From JAGOLU01 sp037138475 (GTDB lineage: Bacteria > Patescibacteriota > Microgenomatia > UBA1406 > GWC2-37-13), in NCBI GenBank assembly GCA_037138475.1, contig JBAXII010000005.1, positions 1-64,000 of the forward strand: a stretch of 64,000 nt of DNA. The letters are read 5' to 3'. The translations under genes and the position numbers were made by a program. The notes beneath the pieces are model-generated. The model saw only the letters and a list, made by a program, of their open reading frames with translations. It searched no databases and was not told the origin of the DNA. Position 1 is the stretch's first letter. Each line of letters starts with the position of its first letter. This document shows, piece after piece, positions 42,250 to 50,940 of the stretch.

Positions 42250-44844
42250 ATGACAACCATAATCCAAACCGGACTCGTTGATGAGATGAAGTCCGCATAC
42301 CTAGACTACGCCATGTCTGTCATCGTATCTCGCGCATTGCCAGATGTACGTGACGGCCTAAAGCCCGTACACCGCCGTATCCTCTACATGATGCATAAGC
42401 AAGGGTTTTCATCAGGAGCGCGGTTTGTAAAGTCGGCACGCGTGGTCGGAGATGTGCTCGGTAAGCTTCACCCACATGGTGATGCACCTGTATATGAGGC
42501 CATGGTTCGTCTCGCACAGGAGTTTTCGATGCGCTACCCGCTCATCAAAGGCCAAGGTAACTTTGGATCCATAGACGGCGATCCACCAGCCTCGATGCGG
42601 TATACAGAGGTGAAGCTGAATCGAATCGCTGAGGAGATGCTCCTCGATATCGAAAAAGATACCGTCGTGATGCGAGACAATTTTGACGCGACATTTGACG
42701 AGCCAGAGTACCTACCTGCGAAACTTCCAAACCTCCTCCTCATGGGATCTGAAGGTATCGCGGTGGGTATGGCGACGAAGATCGCTCCACACAACCTGAA
42801 CGAGCTCATCGATGCAGTCGTGTACATGATCGACAAAGCACAACTGGACAAAACAGCCTACAAAGCATTTGAAAAAGCCAAGGCAGCTGCACCAAAACCA
42901 AAGGTGATCCCTGATGGATATGGCATAACGCCATTTGATGCGACTGCACGCGACCAGGCAAACTGCATGCAGTATGGAGTCACGCTCGACGAGCTCCTTG
43001 AGTTTGTGAAGGGTCCTGATTTCCCTACCCACGGCATCGTGTATGGTGCCGCGGACATCCGTGAGATGTACACCAGTGGTCGATCTTCAGTCATCGTCCG
43101 TGGAGTCGCCGATATCGAAGAGATGAAAAGTGGCAAGTCCGCAATCATCATCACCGAGCTTCCGTACCAAGTAAACAAGGCAAATCTCGTCGAAAAAATC
43201 GCCACGCTCGTCGTAGACAAGCGCATCACCGGCATCTCAGATCTGCGCGATGAGTCTAGTCGCGAAGGTATCCGTGTCGTCATAGAGCTCAAGCGTGATG
43301 CCACGCCAAAGCAAGTGTTGAATAATCTCTACAAATACACTGAGCTTCAGACCTCCTTCCCCGCAAACATGGTCGCGCTCGTGGAGGGTGTCCCCCAGAC
43401 CCTTGGACTGCAGCCCATCCTCGAGTACTATCTAAAGCACCGCGTAGATATTGTGACGCGCCGCAGCGAGTATGAGTGGCGCCAGGCAAAGATGCGCGCA
43501 CATATCCTCGAGGGATACATCATCGCCCTTGATAACATCGACGAGATAGTCGAGATCATCAAAAAGTCCAAGGACGAGCCAGAGGCACGAGAAAAGCTCA
43601 TGAAAAAGTTCAAGCTCTCAGAGATACAGTCTAAGGCCATCCTCGACATGCAGCTCCGCAAGCTGACCGGACTCGAGCGCAGCAAGATCGAAGACGAGCT
43701 CAAAGAGCTGACTGCCCTCATCAAAAAACTTGAGAGTCTCATGCAAGATGTTATGAAGATCCTCGGCGTCATCAAAGACGAGCTAGGCGACATCCGCAAA
43801 CAGTTTGGTGATGAACGTAAAACCAAAGTGGTCAAATCCAAGCCAGGCGAGCTCTCAGATGAGATGCTCATCGAGAACAAAGACGTCCTCGTGGTACTCA
43901 CCAAAGATGGATATATCAAGTATGTCCCAGGCGATACATTCCGCTCACAGCATCGTGGCGGCCAGGGAGTCACCGGTATGGAGACCAAAGAGACTGATGA
44001 CATACTCAATATCATCTCTGCCCAGACTCATGACTTTGTCATGTACTTTACAAACACTGGGCGTACCTTCCAGACACGTGTCTGGGACATCCCTGCGGGA
44101 TCACGCACGAGCAAAGGCAAGGCGATCGTGAATCTCATCACCCTCAGACCAGAGGAGCGTGTCACTGCCATCCTCACCTTCCAGCCAGATATCGCCAAGT
44201 CGCGTGGCGCAAAGACCGAGGCAGTCGAGAGTACTGATAAATATGTAGTCATGTTTACCAAAAACGGCACGATCAAAAAGAGTGAATTCGTCGAGTACAA
44301 AAATATCAGGACGAATGGTCTCATAGCCATCAGACTCGATGAGGGTGACGAGCTGAAGTGGGTGAAGCTGACCGACGGCACCGCCAACATGATGATGGTA
44401 TCAAATGCGGGCAAAGCCATCATGTTCCCCGAAAAAGAAGTCAGATCCATCGGACGCGCTGGCATGGGAGTCCGTGGTATGGACGTAGAGGAGGGCGATA
44501 GTATCGCATCAGCCGAGGTCATCACCAAAGCAGATATGAAAAAGTCCCTCATGGTCATCGGCCAACGTGGCATCGGCAAACGCACGGCGATATCTGAGTT
44601 CAAGGACCAGCATCGCGGTGGCAAAGGGGTGAAGATCGCACCTGTAGACGACAAGTTTGGTCAGGTTGCCTCAGTCTGTATGATCGGCGAAGATCACACC
44701 GAGGTCGTCATCACCTCCAGTGGAGGACAGGTGGTCAAGATCGCATTGACCGAGCTCCCTACTCGCTCACGCACCGCCAAGGGAGTCATCCTCATGCGCA
44801 TCAAGAGCAAAGACGAGATCATCGTCAGCGCGACATTGATCTAA
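42250..44844 (+). CDS. gyrA: DNA gyrase subunit A
   Basis: The breakage-reunion subunit, 864 residues. It starts with SAYLDYAMSVIVSRALPDVR and DGLKPVHRRIL, and has the catalytic region GQGNFGSIDGDPPASMRYTE with the active Tyr. A C-terminal beta-pinwheel has repeated blades. The gyrase-specific GyrA box is degenerate: QHRGGQG in the first blade and QHRGGKG near the end, instead of QRRGGKG. An Ala/Lys/Pro-rich insertion follows residue 195 (KAFEKAKAAAPKPK). It pairs functionally with gyrB upstream. TATAGT 6 bases upstream suggests a leaderless message. Confidence 0.97.
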   Translation: MTTIIQTGLVDEMKSAYLDYAMSVIVSRALPDVRDGLKPVHRRILYMMHKQGFSSGARFVKSARVVGDVLGKLHPHGDAPVYEAMVRLAQEFSMRYPLIKGQGNFGSIDGDPPASMRYTEVKLNRIAEEMLLDIEKDTVVMRDNFDATFDEPEYLPAKLPNLLLMGSEGIAVGMATKIAPHNLNELIDAVVYMIDKAQLDKTAYKAFEKAKAAAPKPKVIPDGYGITPFDATARDQANCMQYGVTLDELLEFVKGPDFPTHGIVYGAADIREMYTSGRSSVIVRGVADIEEMKSGKSAIIITELPYQVNKANLVEKIATLVVDKRITGISDLRDESSREGIRVVIELKRDATPKQVLNNLYKYTELQTSFPANMVALVEGVPQTLGLQPILEYYLKHRVDIVTRRSEYEWRQAKMRAHILEGYIIALDNIDEIVEIIKKSKDEPEAREKLMKKFKLSEIQSKAILDMQLRKLTGLERSKIEDELKELTALIKKLESLMQDVMKILGVIKDELGDIRKQFGDERKTKVVKSKPGELSDEMLIENKDVLVVLTKDGYIKYVPGDTFRSQHRGGQGVTGMETKETDDILNIISAQTHDFVMYFTNTGRTFQTRVWDIPAGSRTSKGKAIVNLITLRPEERVTAILTFQPDIAKSRGAKTEAVESTDKYVVMFTKNGTIKKSEFVEYKNIRTNGLIAIRLDEGDELKWVKLTDGTANMMMVSNAGKAIMFPEKEVRSIGRAGMGVRGMDVEEGDSIASAEVITKADMKKSLMVIGQRGIGKRTAISEFKDQHRGGKGVKIAPVDDKFGQVASVCMIGEDHTEVVITSSGGQVVKIALTELPTRSRTAKGVILMRIKSKDEIIVSATLI

Positions 44845-44877
44845 GATAGGCGTTTTGGAATATAAAATAGGTGCATT

Positions 44878-44899
44878 AGGGGCGGCGTCAGCCGCCCCT
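44878..44899 (+). terminator. hairpin between gyrA and folD
   Basis: AGGGGCGGC pairs with GCCGCCCCT over a GTCA loop, 33 bases past the gyrA stop. No T-run follows. It precedes the folD -10 box by 14 bases. Confidence 0.5.
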
Positions 44900-44913
44900 A
44901 TACTCACTTCTGC

Positions 44914-44919
44914 TATACT
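44914..44919 (+). promoter_or_regulatory. -10 element of folD, leaderless spacing
   Basis: TATACT with exactly 6 bases to ATG 44926. Confidence 0.6.
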
Positions 44920-44925
44920 TCTCCC

Positions 44926-45804
44926 ATGCTCATGCCGTGCAAAGAGATCAATACAGCGCTCAAATCCACCCTCGCCACCAAAGTCACCTCACTTATTGCA
45001 GGAGGAGTGCATCCTCGACTCCTGGCGGTAATAATCGGTGATTCTCCCGCACAAGAATCGTATATCCGTATCAAGCGACGAATCGCTGGCGAGCTAGGGA
45101 TCGACTTCGTACTCTGGCAGGATCATGAGGTCTCGAGTGTCGAGTCGCTTATTGAACGACTCCGCGCAAAGATAGAGGAGACCAACCCTCATGGTGTGCT
45201 GATCCAGCAACCGCTGCCTGCTGGGTTTGATCCGAAGGTGATTTTTTCACATATTGATGCTTCAGTGGATATTGAAGGAGTGGCAAATGATACATACCTA
45301 TTCCCCCTCGTCCAAGCTGCGCTCATCGGTCTCTCCTTCGCATACGATCAGACAAAAATAAACTTTGAGCTCCCCGCTACACTCGAGCCACACATCATCG
45401 AGTGGCTGAGGGGAAAGAAAATGGTGATAGGAGGGCGCGGAGCCACATCTGGCGCTCCTGTCGCGCGGTACTTTGACTCGATGCAGATCCCATACACGAT
45501 GACTCACTCGCAGACAGTAGGTGCAGATGAGATCTATCGTAGTGCCGATATCATCGTAAGTGGAGTAGGGAAGCGAGTGATCCATGCAGGCAATATCAAA
45601 AATGGAGTAGTACTCCTAAACTTTGGACTCCGCCAAGAAAGAATTGGTGACCAAAACATACTAAAAGGTGACTATGAGGAGAGTGATATAGCCTCGGTGG
45701 CGAGTGTGTATACCGGTACCCCCGGTGGCCTCGGTCCTATCGACGTAACGTGCATGTTTGCAAATGTGGTAGAGGCTGCGGAAAAAAAGGTAATGAAGCT
45801 GTAA
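44926..45804 (+). CDS. folD: FolD-like methylenetetrahydrofolate dehydrogenase/cyclohydrolase, divergent
   Basis: FolD interconverts methylene-, methenyl- and formyl-tetrahydrofolate. The 292-residue protein has the substrate-site YIRIKRR with the catalytic Lys (usual YVRSK), IQQPLPAGFD (usual VQLPLP), and SVDIEGV (usual DVDGF). The NADP loop reads IGGRGATSGAPVARY where GRSxIVGxP is usual, and the C-terminal GTPGGLGPIDVTCMF is close to PGGVGPMT. The fold assignment is firm, but several otherwise near-invariant positions differ. Cofactor preference, or one of the two activities, may have changed. It has a strong leaderless promoter. Confidence 0.85.
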   Translation: MLMPCKEINTALKSTLATKVTSLIAGGVHPRLLAVIIGDSPAQESYIRIKRRIAGELGIDFVLWQDHEVSSVESLIERLRAKIEETNPHGVLIQQPLPAGFDPKVIFSHIDASVDIEGVANDTYLFPLVQAALIGLSFAYDQTKINFELPATLEPHIIEWLRGKKMVIGGRGATSGAPVARYFDSMQIPYTMTHSQTVGADEIYRSADIIVSGVGKRVIHAGNIKNGVVLLNFGLRQERIGDQNILKGDYEESDIASVASVYTGTPGGLGPIDVTCMFANVVEAAEKKVMKL

Positions 45805-46233
45805 GGTTTATAATGTTATAAAGTTCATAATGCCCCGAAGGTATCCCTTTTGGACTATAAGGTTTATTTGGCTCAAATTTTATAGAGGCTCCGTCGCACT
45901 TGTCTGTCAATCCCGTCCCGCCATGGCGGGACGGGATCCAGTGTGAAAAATGATCAAGTGAAGTCATTGGATTCCCACCCTCGCCCCACCGACTGGGAGG
46001 ATTTAGAATTTGGAATTTATATTTAGATTATTTGTAGGTCGTAACAAGAGTGGCACCATACACGTCATGGTGAGCCCTCCGGGCGTAGCCTATGGGCGGA
46101 GCCTGACGAACCATGACGTGTCACACTTCGTCATGCTCAGTGTGACTCAAGATGTGTAGATCGTATTGCAAACTGAGAATTGTAGATCGAAAATCTTTCC
46201 TTTTAAATTTTACCTTTTGCATTTTGAATTTAT
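45805..46233. other. repeat-bearing intergenic region before miaA
   Basis: No gene seen. It contains AAGGTTTATAATGTTATAAAG-type short repeats (about 45805-45870), a 28-bp perfect palindrome (45910-45937), a CTCCGGGCGTAGCC element with GGGCGGAGCC (about 46075-46100), and AT-rich sequence up to the miaA start. Confidence 0.65.
45910..45937. repeat. 28-bp perfect palindrome
   Basis: ATCCCGTCCCGCCA is followed immediately by its exact reverse complement. Non-coding. Similar CCCGTCC/GGACGGG pairs recur at about 50166-50190. Confidence 0.8.
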
Positions 46234-47097
46234 ATGATCCATTTCATCCTCGGACAGACCGCGACGGGCAAGACAGCGCGAGCCGTCAGGCTCGCGCATG
46301 AGATAGGTGGAGAGCTCGTCAATTGTGATAGTCGCCAAGTCTATACAGGGCTCGACATCATTACCGGTAAAACTGACAATCCGACGGATATACCGATGCA
46401 TATGGTAGATCTGGTCGATGTGTCAGCCAGATACAACGCGCATGAATATGCGATGAGAGCAAGGGAAATCATCGGCGACATCATCGCCCGAGGCAAATCA
46501 CCTATCATCATCGGTGGCACAGGACTCTATGCGCACTATCTCCTGCACATGAAAGAATCACTAGCTACGAGCTGCGAGCCAGAAATGAAGCTTCCCATCA
46601 ATACTGACGAGGCGGGGAGTGTTGAAGATATGCAGATGAAAATAGGCTCGATCGATCCGACTGCACTCGCAAATCTAAACAAGAGTGACCGGGCAAATCC
46701 TCACCGCCTCCTTTCGCTCCTCTCCAAACTTCAAAATCCCTCCTACGTCTCCCCACTTGATACAAAAGTGACTTTGTTTCCAGGTGTGCCCCACAAAATC
46801 CAGATCCTCTTGCATGAATCCCCGCAGGCAACTCGCGATCGACTCTCTCTGCGAGTCGCTACGCGACTCGCTGCCGGCGCGATAGAGGAGTGTCGTCACC
46901 TTCTCACACAGGGATATACCCCTGAGATGCCTGGTCTCCAGACGCTCGGTTACACACAACTCTTTGAGTATTTGAGTGGCGCAATTACCCTTGAGCACGC
47001 AACTGAGCAGTGGCTTGCTTCCGAGTGCAAGTACGCGAAGCGCCAAAAAACATATATGAAAAAGTACTTTCCTACAGCTGAGATTGTGCAAGTTTAA
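46234..47097 (+). CDS. miaA: tRNA dimethylallyltransferase
   Basis: MiaA adds a prenyl group to A37 of tRNAs that read codons starting with U. The 287-residue protein has the P-loop LGQTATGKT (GQTATGKT at 8-15), the NCDSRQVYTGLDI segment, HMVDLVDVSARYNAHEY, the substrate loop GGTGLYAHYLL, and the C-terminal YTQLFEYLSG to KRQKTYMKKYF region. All main motifs are present, and it is slightly shorter than typical. Confidence 0.95.
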   Translation: MIHFILGQTATGKTARAVRLAHEIGGELVNCDSRQVYTGLDIITGKTDNPTDIPMHMVDLVDVSARYNAHEYAMRAREIIGDIIARGKSPIIIGGTGLYAHYLLHMKESLATSCEPEMKLPINTDEAGSVEDMQMKIGSIDPTALANLNKSDRANPHRLLSLLSKLQNPSYVSPLDTKVTLFPGVPHKIQILLHESPQATRDRLSLRVATRLAAGAIEECRHLLTQGYTPEMPGLQTLGYTQLFEYLSGAITLEHATEQWLASECKYAKRQKTYMKKYFPTAEIVQV

Positions 47098-47339
47098 CTG
47101 TTCTGCTACTCAACACATTCGAGCACGATTTATACCGAGTCATTCTGATCCCGCCGTGGTGGAGAAGAATCTCTATATGAGATCTTTCGACTCCGCTTAC
47201 GCTTCGCTCAAGATGACATGTGTCGCTTTGCATACTTAGATCCCGGATCTCACTCACGCGTATGTCCGGGATGACTCGCTCTCGCTCGTCACTTTACGCA
47301 CACAGACTGATTTAACTTTGCTCCCCTCTCCATATTCTG
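47098..47339. other. intergenic region with dispersed repeat
   Basis: No gene seen. A copy of the GATCTTTCGACTCCGCTTAC repeat, ending CAAGATGACATG, lies at 47181-47220. A GATCCCGGATCTCAC and ACTTTACGCAC stretch leads to the promoter at 47340. Confidence 0.6.
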
Positions 47340-47345
47340 TATAAT
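47340..47345 (+). promoter_or_regulatory. -10 element of the glycosidase gene, leaderless spacing
   Basis: Consensus TATAAT with exactly 6 bases to ATG 47352. Confidence 0.65.
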
Positions 47346-47351
47346 GATGCT

Positions 47352-50042
47352 ATGTTGCAAGACAGGTCTCTCAAGATACCTTCAAAAAAGACACTCGCCG
47401 GAGTGTTTCTCGTGGTCGTTGCGCTCCTTGTGCTATACATGGCTTTGAGGCCTACCAGCGAGACAAAACCAGCGGTGACGACACAGGTTCCTGCACCCGA
47501 TCAAGAATCATTACAGTCTGTAGCGAGTGGTACCCAAGCCTCTGGCACCTCCATCAGCAAATATATTTGGGGGGAGAACTATCACGAAGGAGTAGCTGTC
47601 GAACAACCATCCAATACCCAACCACATCATCCAGGATCTACGGTCGTGCGCTTTCCCGGAGGATGTGCCACAGATTCACATGATTCGAGTAAGAATAAAA
47701 TCATCTTTAATTCTTCCAACTATGACAGTCTTTCTTATGATGACCTTAGAACTTATGCGGTGAGAAATAATGTAGACATACTTTACTCGATCAATGTAAA
47801 CAGATCAGAATGGGAGTATGCCAACCCTTGTGGCCAAACATCACAAATTGGTCTAAATGAAGAAGCGCTAATAAACAATGCGAAAGAAATAGTCAGAAAA
47901 GAGACAGTTGCTGGCCGAAAGATAAAGTACTATGAGCTAGGCAACGAGCAGTGGGGGCCTAAACTCGAGGGGAAAGTAGGCGATGACTCTTATGCAAAGG
48001 TATCTGCTCGATTTGCGCGGGCAATGAAATCAGTGGATCCAACGATCAAGATAGTATTCCAAGGAGCACAAAATAGCGGTCAAACAGTATGGATCAATGC
48101 AGTCAACGCTGAATCGGCAAACTTTGATTTTATTTCTATACACAGATTTTCATACAATTACCCCGATGAACTGCGTGGAAATGAATCTGGAACAGATTAT
48201 GTGGATGCCCACAAAAAACTCTATACCAAACCACTTATAGTCACTGAGTGGAACTTTGATACATTCACTGGTAACAGAATGGCAGGTACTGCATATACAT
48301 TCCGTCACCCGCTACTTCTCACTGAACAACTCATAAAGTTTATTGCACACGGAACCGAGGTGGCTATAGTGCACAATATAAACGAATTGAATCAGCCGGT
48401 AAACAAAGATGTATATCCGCTGACCAATGTCGTGGCCGGAGGCACTTTTTACACTGCAAACTATGCCGACAGCGTCAAGTCAAACCCTACACCTTCCGTG
48501 AGTACACTCTATGCCGCAGGTGCTGATGGTAAAAAATACCTTTTCGTAGTAAATCCACTGCAGACCGAACAAACGGTGACCCTCTCTTTGCCTAGCTCAT
48601 ATCCTATATCTCTTACGAGCCTCGTCACCGACACGATCTCGGCGCCAAGTCTCTCAAGCGCGGCTGGTGAAGTGAAAAGGAATCCAACAACCTCAACTGC
48701 TATAACTAACAACACTATCAAAGTACCAGGCTTCACCATCGCACGCTATGAGTTTAGCTCTTCACCACCTCCAAGTTCATCCTGTAAAGTCCAGGCCGCA
48801 TTTCCTGCTCCCGCGTCCACATTGCCAGACCTCATCACTGCATTTACTCACAATGTCGGCGGCGCAGTGTTAAATGTTCCTACCGTCGCAGGTGCTGAAG
48901 CCGGAGGACTGCTCCTCAGCGTATCGCTCAATTTTTCAGATCGATCAAAGTATTGTAGCAATGATGGACAGGCTCATTTCAAAAATGCCATGCTGTATAC
49001 CGCAATACAAAATGATAAGGTGATTTTTAATCGATGCGATGATACCAGTCGCGTATTTAATCGAAGCTATCTCAATAGACTGGTGAATGGTCCTGTCAAA
49101 TTTGAAGTTTCAGTTGTCGAGGCTCCTTGTCGACCCACAGATGTTGAGCCAAATGAACCCCTTGATGTGCCCGAGGAAAAGTCTCAGAGAAAAACATTGG
49201 AGTTTACGGTGACAGGTGCGGTTGCAAACGATCTGTCAGGTTGTGGTGATAGTACCATGCACGTACCGAGTGGCACCTCTTCCTGTACACCCGCAAGCGC
49301 AACGGGGGCGCAGCCAGGTATAGGAAATGGTACGACTGGTGGCACAAACACTACTCCCACACTGACACCTGTTCCAGGCGCAGCCACAAATACGCCTACA
49401 CCCATCGGCCAGGCAACCGCTACTCCCGGACCTGCAGCCACAAGTACCCCTGTCCCTCCCACAGGCACCCCGACGAACTCTCCGACACCATCTGACACGC
49501 CGACCCCCACTGCGTCACCCACTCCCACAGGCACACTTACTCCGACTCAGACTCCTACCGCTTCGCCCACGCTGACCCCACTCCCAACACCTACAGCACT
49601 CCCCACCCCGACTATGATCGCACGCTGTGCTGCTCAGCAGTGTCGCTCAGCCTGTGGATGGCTGGATAGCTACGGCTCCTGTCATGACAGTGGGATATTG
49701 CCCAGCGGTCAGCGCTGCTGCTATCTTGGATGCTATAACAGCAGCTGCATGCAGCTCGTCGGAGACGGGGTAGACTCATGCAAGCTCGGCGCGTCGTGTA
49801 CGACATCAGTCGCATCTCTCTCGTATATCACCCCCGCAGTCGCAGGTGCAGGCCAACCCCCCCAGTCATCCGTGCCTGTGGGGAGCGTGGCTCAGCCGAT
49901 CATGAACCAACAGACCCCCCAAAGCATTCCAAATCCTCCGACAGCACAACCAAATCGAACGATGCTCGCATCAGGACTTCCCATACCTCTGTGGATGCTT
50001 GCAGTGCCTGTCTTAATTTTGATAGCCGGCATCGTGTTGTAG
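47352..50042 (+). CDS. surface-anchored clan GH-A glycosidase with Cys-rich module
   Basis: The 896-residue mosaic protein has an N-terminal membrane/signal segment (LAGVFLVVVALLVLYMAL). A TIM-barrel-type glycosidase region (about 55-410) follows, with the acid/base Glu in ELGNEQW (E199) and the nucleophile Glu in IVTEWNFD (E299), the clan A arrangement seen in GH51/GH79-like enzymes. Next come a beta domain, a Thr/Pro stalk of TPTP units (about 655-755), one Cys-rich module (CAAQQCRSACGW through CCYLGC, about 757-810), and a C-terminal hydrophobic anchor (WMLAVPVLILIAGIVL). The substrate is probably a polysaccharide such as arabinan- or glucuronan-type chains (inference). TATAAT lies 6 bases upstream of the ATG. 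Confidence 0.82.
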   Translation: MLQDRSLKIPSKKTLAGVFLVVVALLVLYMALRPTSETKPAVTTQVPAPDQESLQSVASGTQASGTSISKYIWGENYHEGVAVEQPSNTQPHHPGSTVVRFPGGCATDSHDSSKNKIIFNSSNYDSLSYDDLRTYAVRNNVDILYSINVNRSEWEYANPCGQTSQIGLNEEALINNAKEIVRKETVAGRKIKYYELGNEQWGPKLEGKVGDDSYAKVSARFARAMKSVDPTIKIVFQGAQNSGQTVWINAVNAESANFDFISIHRFSYNYPDELRGNESGTDYVDAHKKLYTKPLIVTEWNFDTFTGNRMAGTAYTFRHPLLLTEQLIKFIAHGTEVAIVHNINELNQPVNKDVYPLTNVVAGGTFYTANYADSVKSNPTPSVSTLYAAGADGKKYLFVVNPLQTEQTVTLSLPSSYPISLTSLVTDTISAPSLSSAAGEVKRNPTTSTAITNNTIKVPGFTIARYEFSSSPPPSSSCKVQAAFPAPASTLPDLITAFTHNVGGAVLNVPTVAGAEAGGLLLSVSLNFSDRSKYCSNDGQAHFKNAMLYTAIQNDKVIFNRCDDTSRVFNRSYLNRLVNGPVKFEVSVVEAPCRPTDVEPNEPLDVPEEKSQRKTLEFTVTGAVANDLSGCGDSTMHVPSGTSSCTPASATGAQPGIGNGTTGGTNTTPTLTPVPGAATNTPTPIGQATATPGPAATSTPVPPTGTPTNSPTPSDTPTPTASPTPTGTLTPTQTPTASPTLTPLPTPTALPTPTMIARCAAQQCRSACGWLDSYGSCHDSGILPSGQRCCYLGCYNSSCMQLVGDGVDSCKLGASCTTSVASLSYITPAVAGAGQPPQSSVPVGSVAQPIMNQQTPQSIPNPPTAQPNRTMLASGLPIPLWMLAVPVLILIAGIVL

Positions 50043-50331
50043 TCCATACGCATATCGGCTTCCATATCATGCCTGAAATATGTGGGATTCCAGCTTTGAT
50101 CCTTGATTTGAAATTTGCGAGCTGATGCGAGTATGGGGGGGTCAATCCGATCATTACACCCCCATCCCGTCCGCCAAATCGGCGGACGGGATTACCCCCT
50201 CTCTGCCTCCGCCGATTTGGCGGATCGGCAGAAGGGGGAGTTTGGGACATTATCCGTCGCTTTATAGACTTTATGGACTCTGATCCCGTATCGCTTTACT
50301 TCTGCGCTCGCATTTACTACTATGTAGGGGT
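50043..50331. other. repeat-bearing intergenic region
   Basis: No gene seen. It contains a GGGGGGTCAATCCG ... ACACCCCCATCCCG element with a CCCGTCCGCC/GGCGGACGGG hairpin (50166-50190) and a CCGCCGATTTGGCGG palindrome (about 50208-50222). The pattern of this GGGGGTGTA-family repeat also appears at 52936, 55148, 59266, 60215, 61827 and 62182. TACTAT (50318-50323) lies 8 bases before the next ATG. Confidence 0.65.
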
Positions 50332-50940
50332 ATGAGTCATAACTTTACCCCCGTAGATTTAGCGAGATTTTTGAGCGCTCCTCCTGACCCTACCAAGTCC
50401 GCTGCACCAAAGACCAAAGGGTTTTCATTTGACAAAGTATTTCTCCCATTTTCGGTGGCCATCCTCCTCATGTCTCTCACCTTTTATGGCATGCGATACC
50501 TCTATGACAGCTCACAAGCAAAGCAAGTGGTGACAAACAAAGCTACCCTCGAAGTGATCTCCGCGATTGAGCCATCAGTCGTACCTACGACCCCTATAGT
50601 TGCCGAAAAAATATACTCAAGCATGGGTCAAATCGAGATAAACACAGAAAAACTCACTGCCAGCGCTCGTGCACAGTATCCAAACTTTACCGATACCCAG
50701 CTCTCCACTACAGTCAACAAGAGCCTACTCGAATGGGCGGCCCTCAGACAATATTTCAAACCTGACAAGGTGGTCTTTGCAAAGTTGAAAATAAATGTAT
50801 CCAAACCGCTCGAGTCCTTTTCAGATATAAACAAAGACCTCGGAGTCTTGATAGTTGCACTCGATAAAAAGGACGATCTGGGCAAGCCTCCCGTTGCTCA
50901 GCTTGTCGAAGAATACAAAAAGGTAGTTGAAATCAAATGA
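50332..50940 (+). CDS. single-pass membrane protein, unknown function
   Basis: The 202-residue protein has a cytoplasmic N-terminus of about 38 residues, one membrane span (VFLPFSVAILLMSLTFYGMRYLY) and an external, mostly helical, Lys-rich domain. No family is recognised. The stop overlaps the start of the Cys-rich protein gene (ATGA), so the two are translationally coupled. A role in assembling or anchoring that surface protein is plausible but only suggested by position. Confidence 0.65.
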   Translation: MSHNFTPVDLARFLSAPPDPTKSAAPKTKGFSFDKVFLPFSVAILLMSLTFYGMRYLYDSSQAKQVVTNKATLEVISAIEPSVVPTTPIVAEKIYSSMGQIEINTEKLTASARAQYPNFTDTQLSTTVNKSLLEWAALRQYFKPDKVVFAKLKINVSKPLESFSDINKDLGVLIVALDKKDDLGKPPVAQLVEEYKKVVEIK

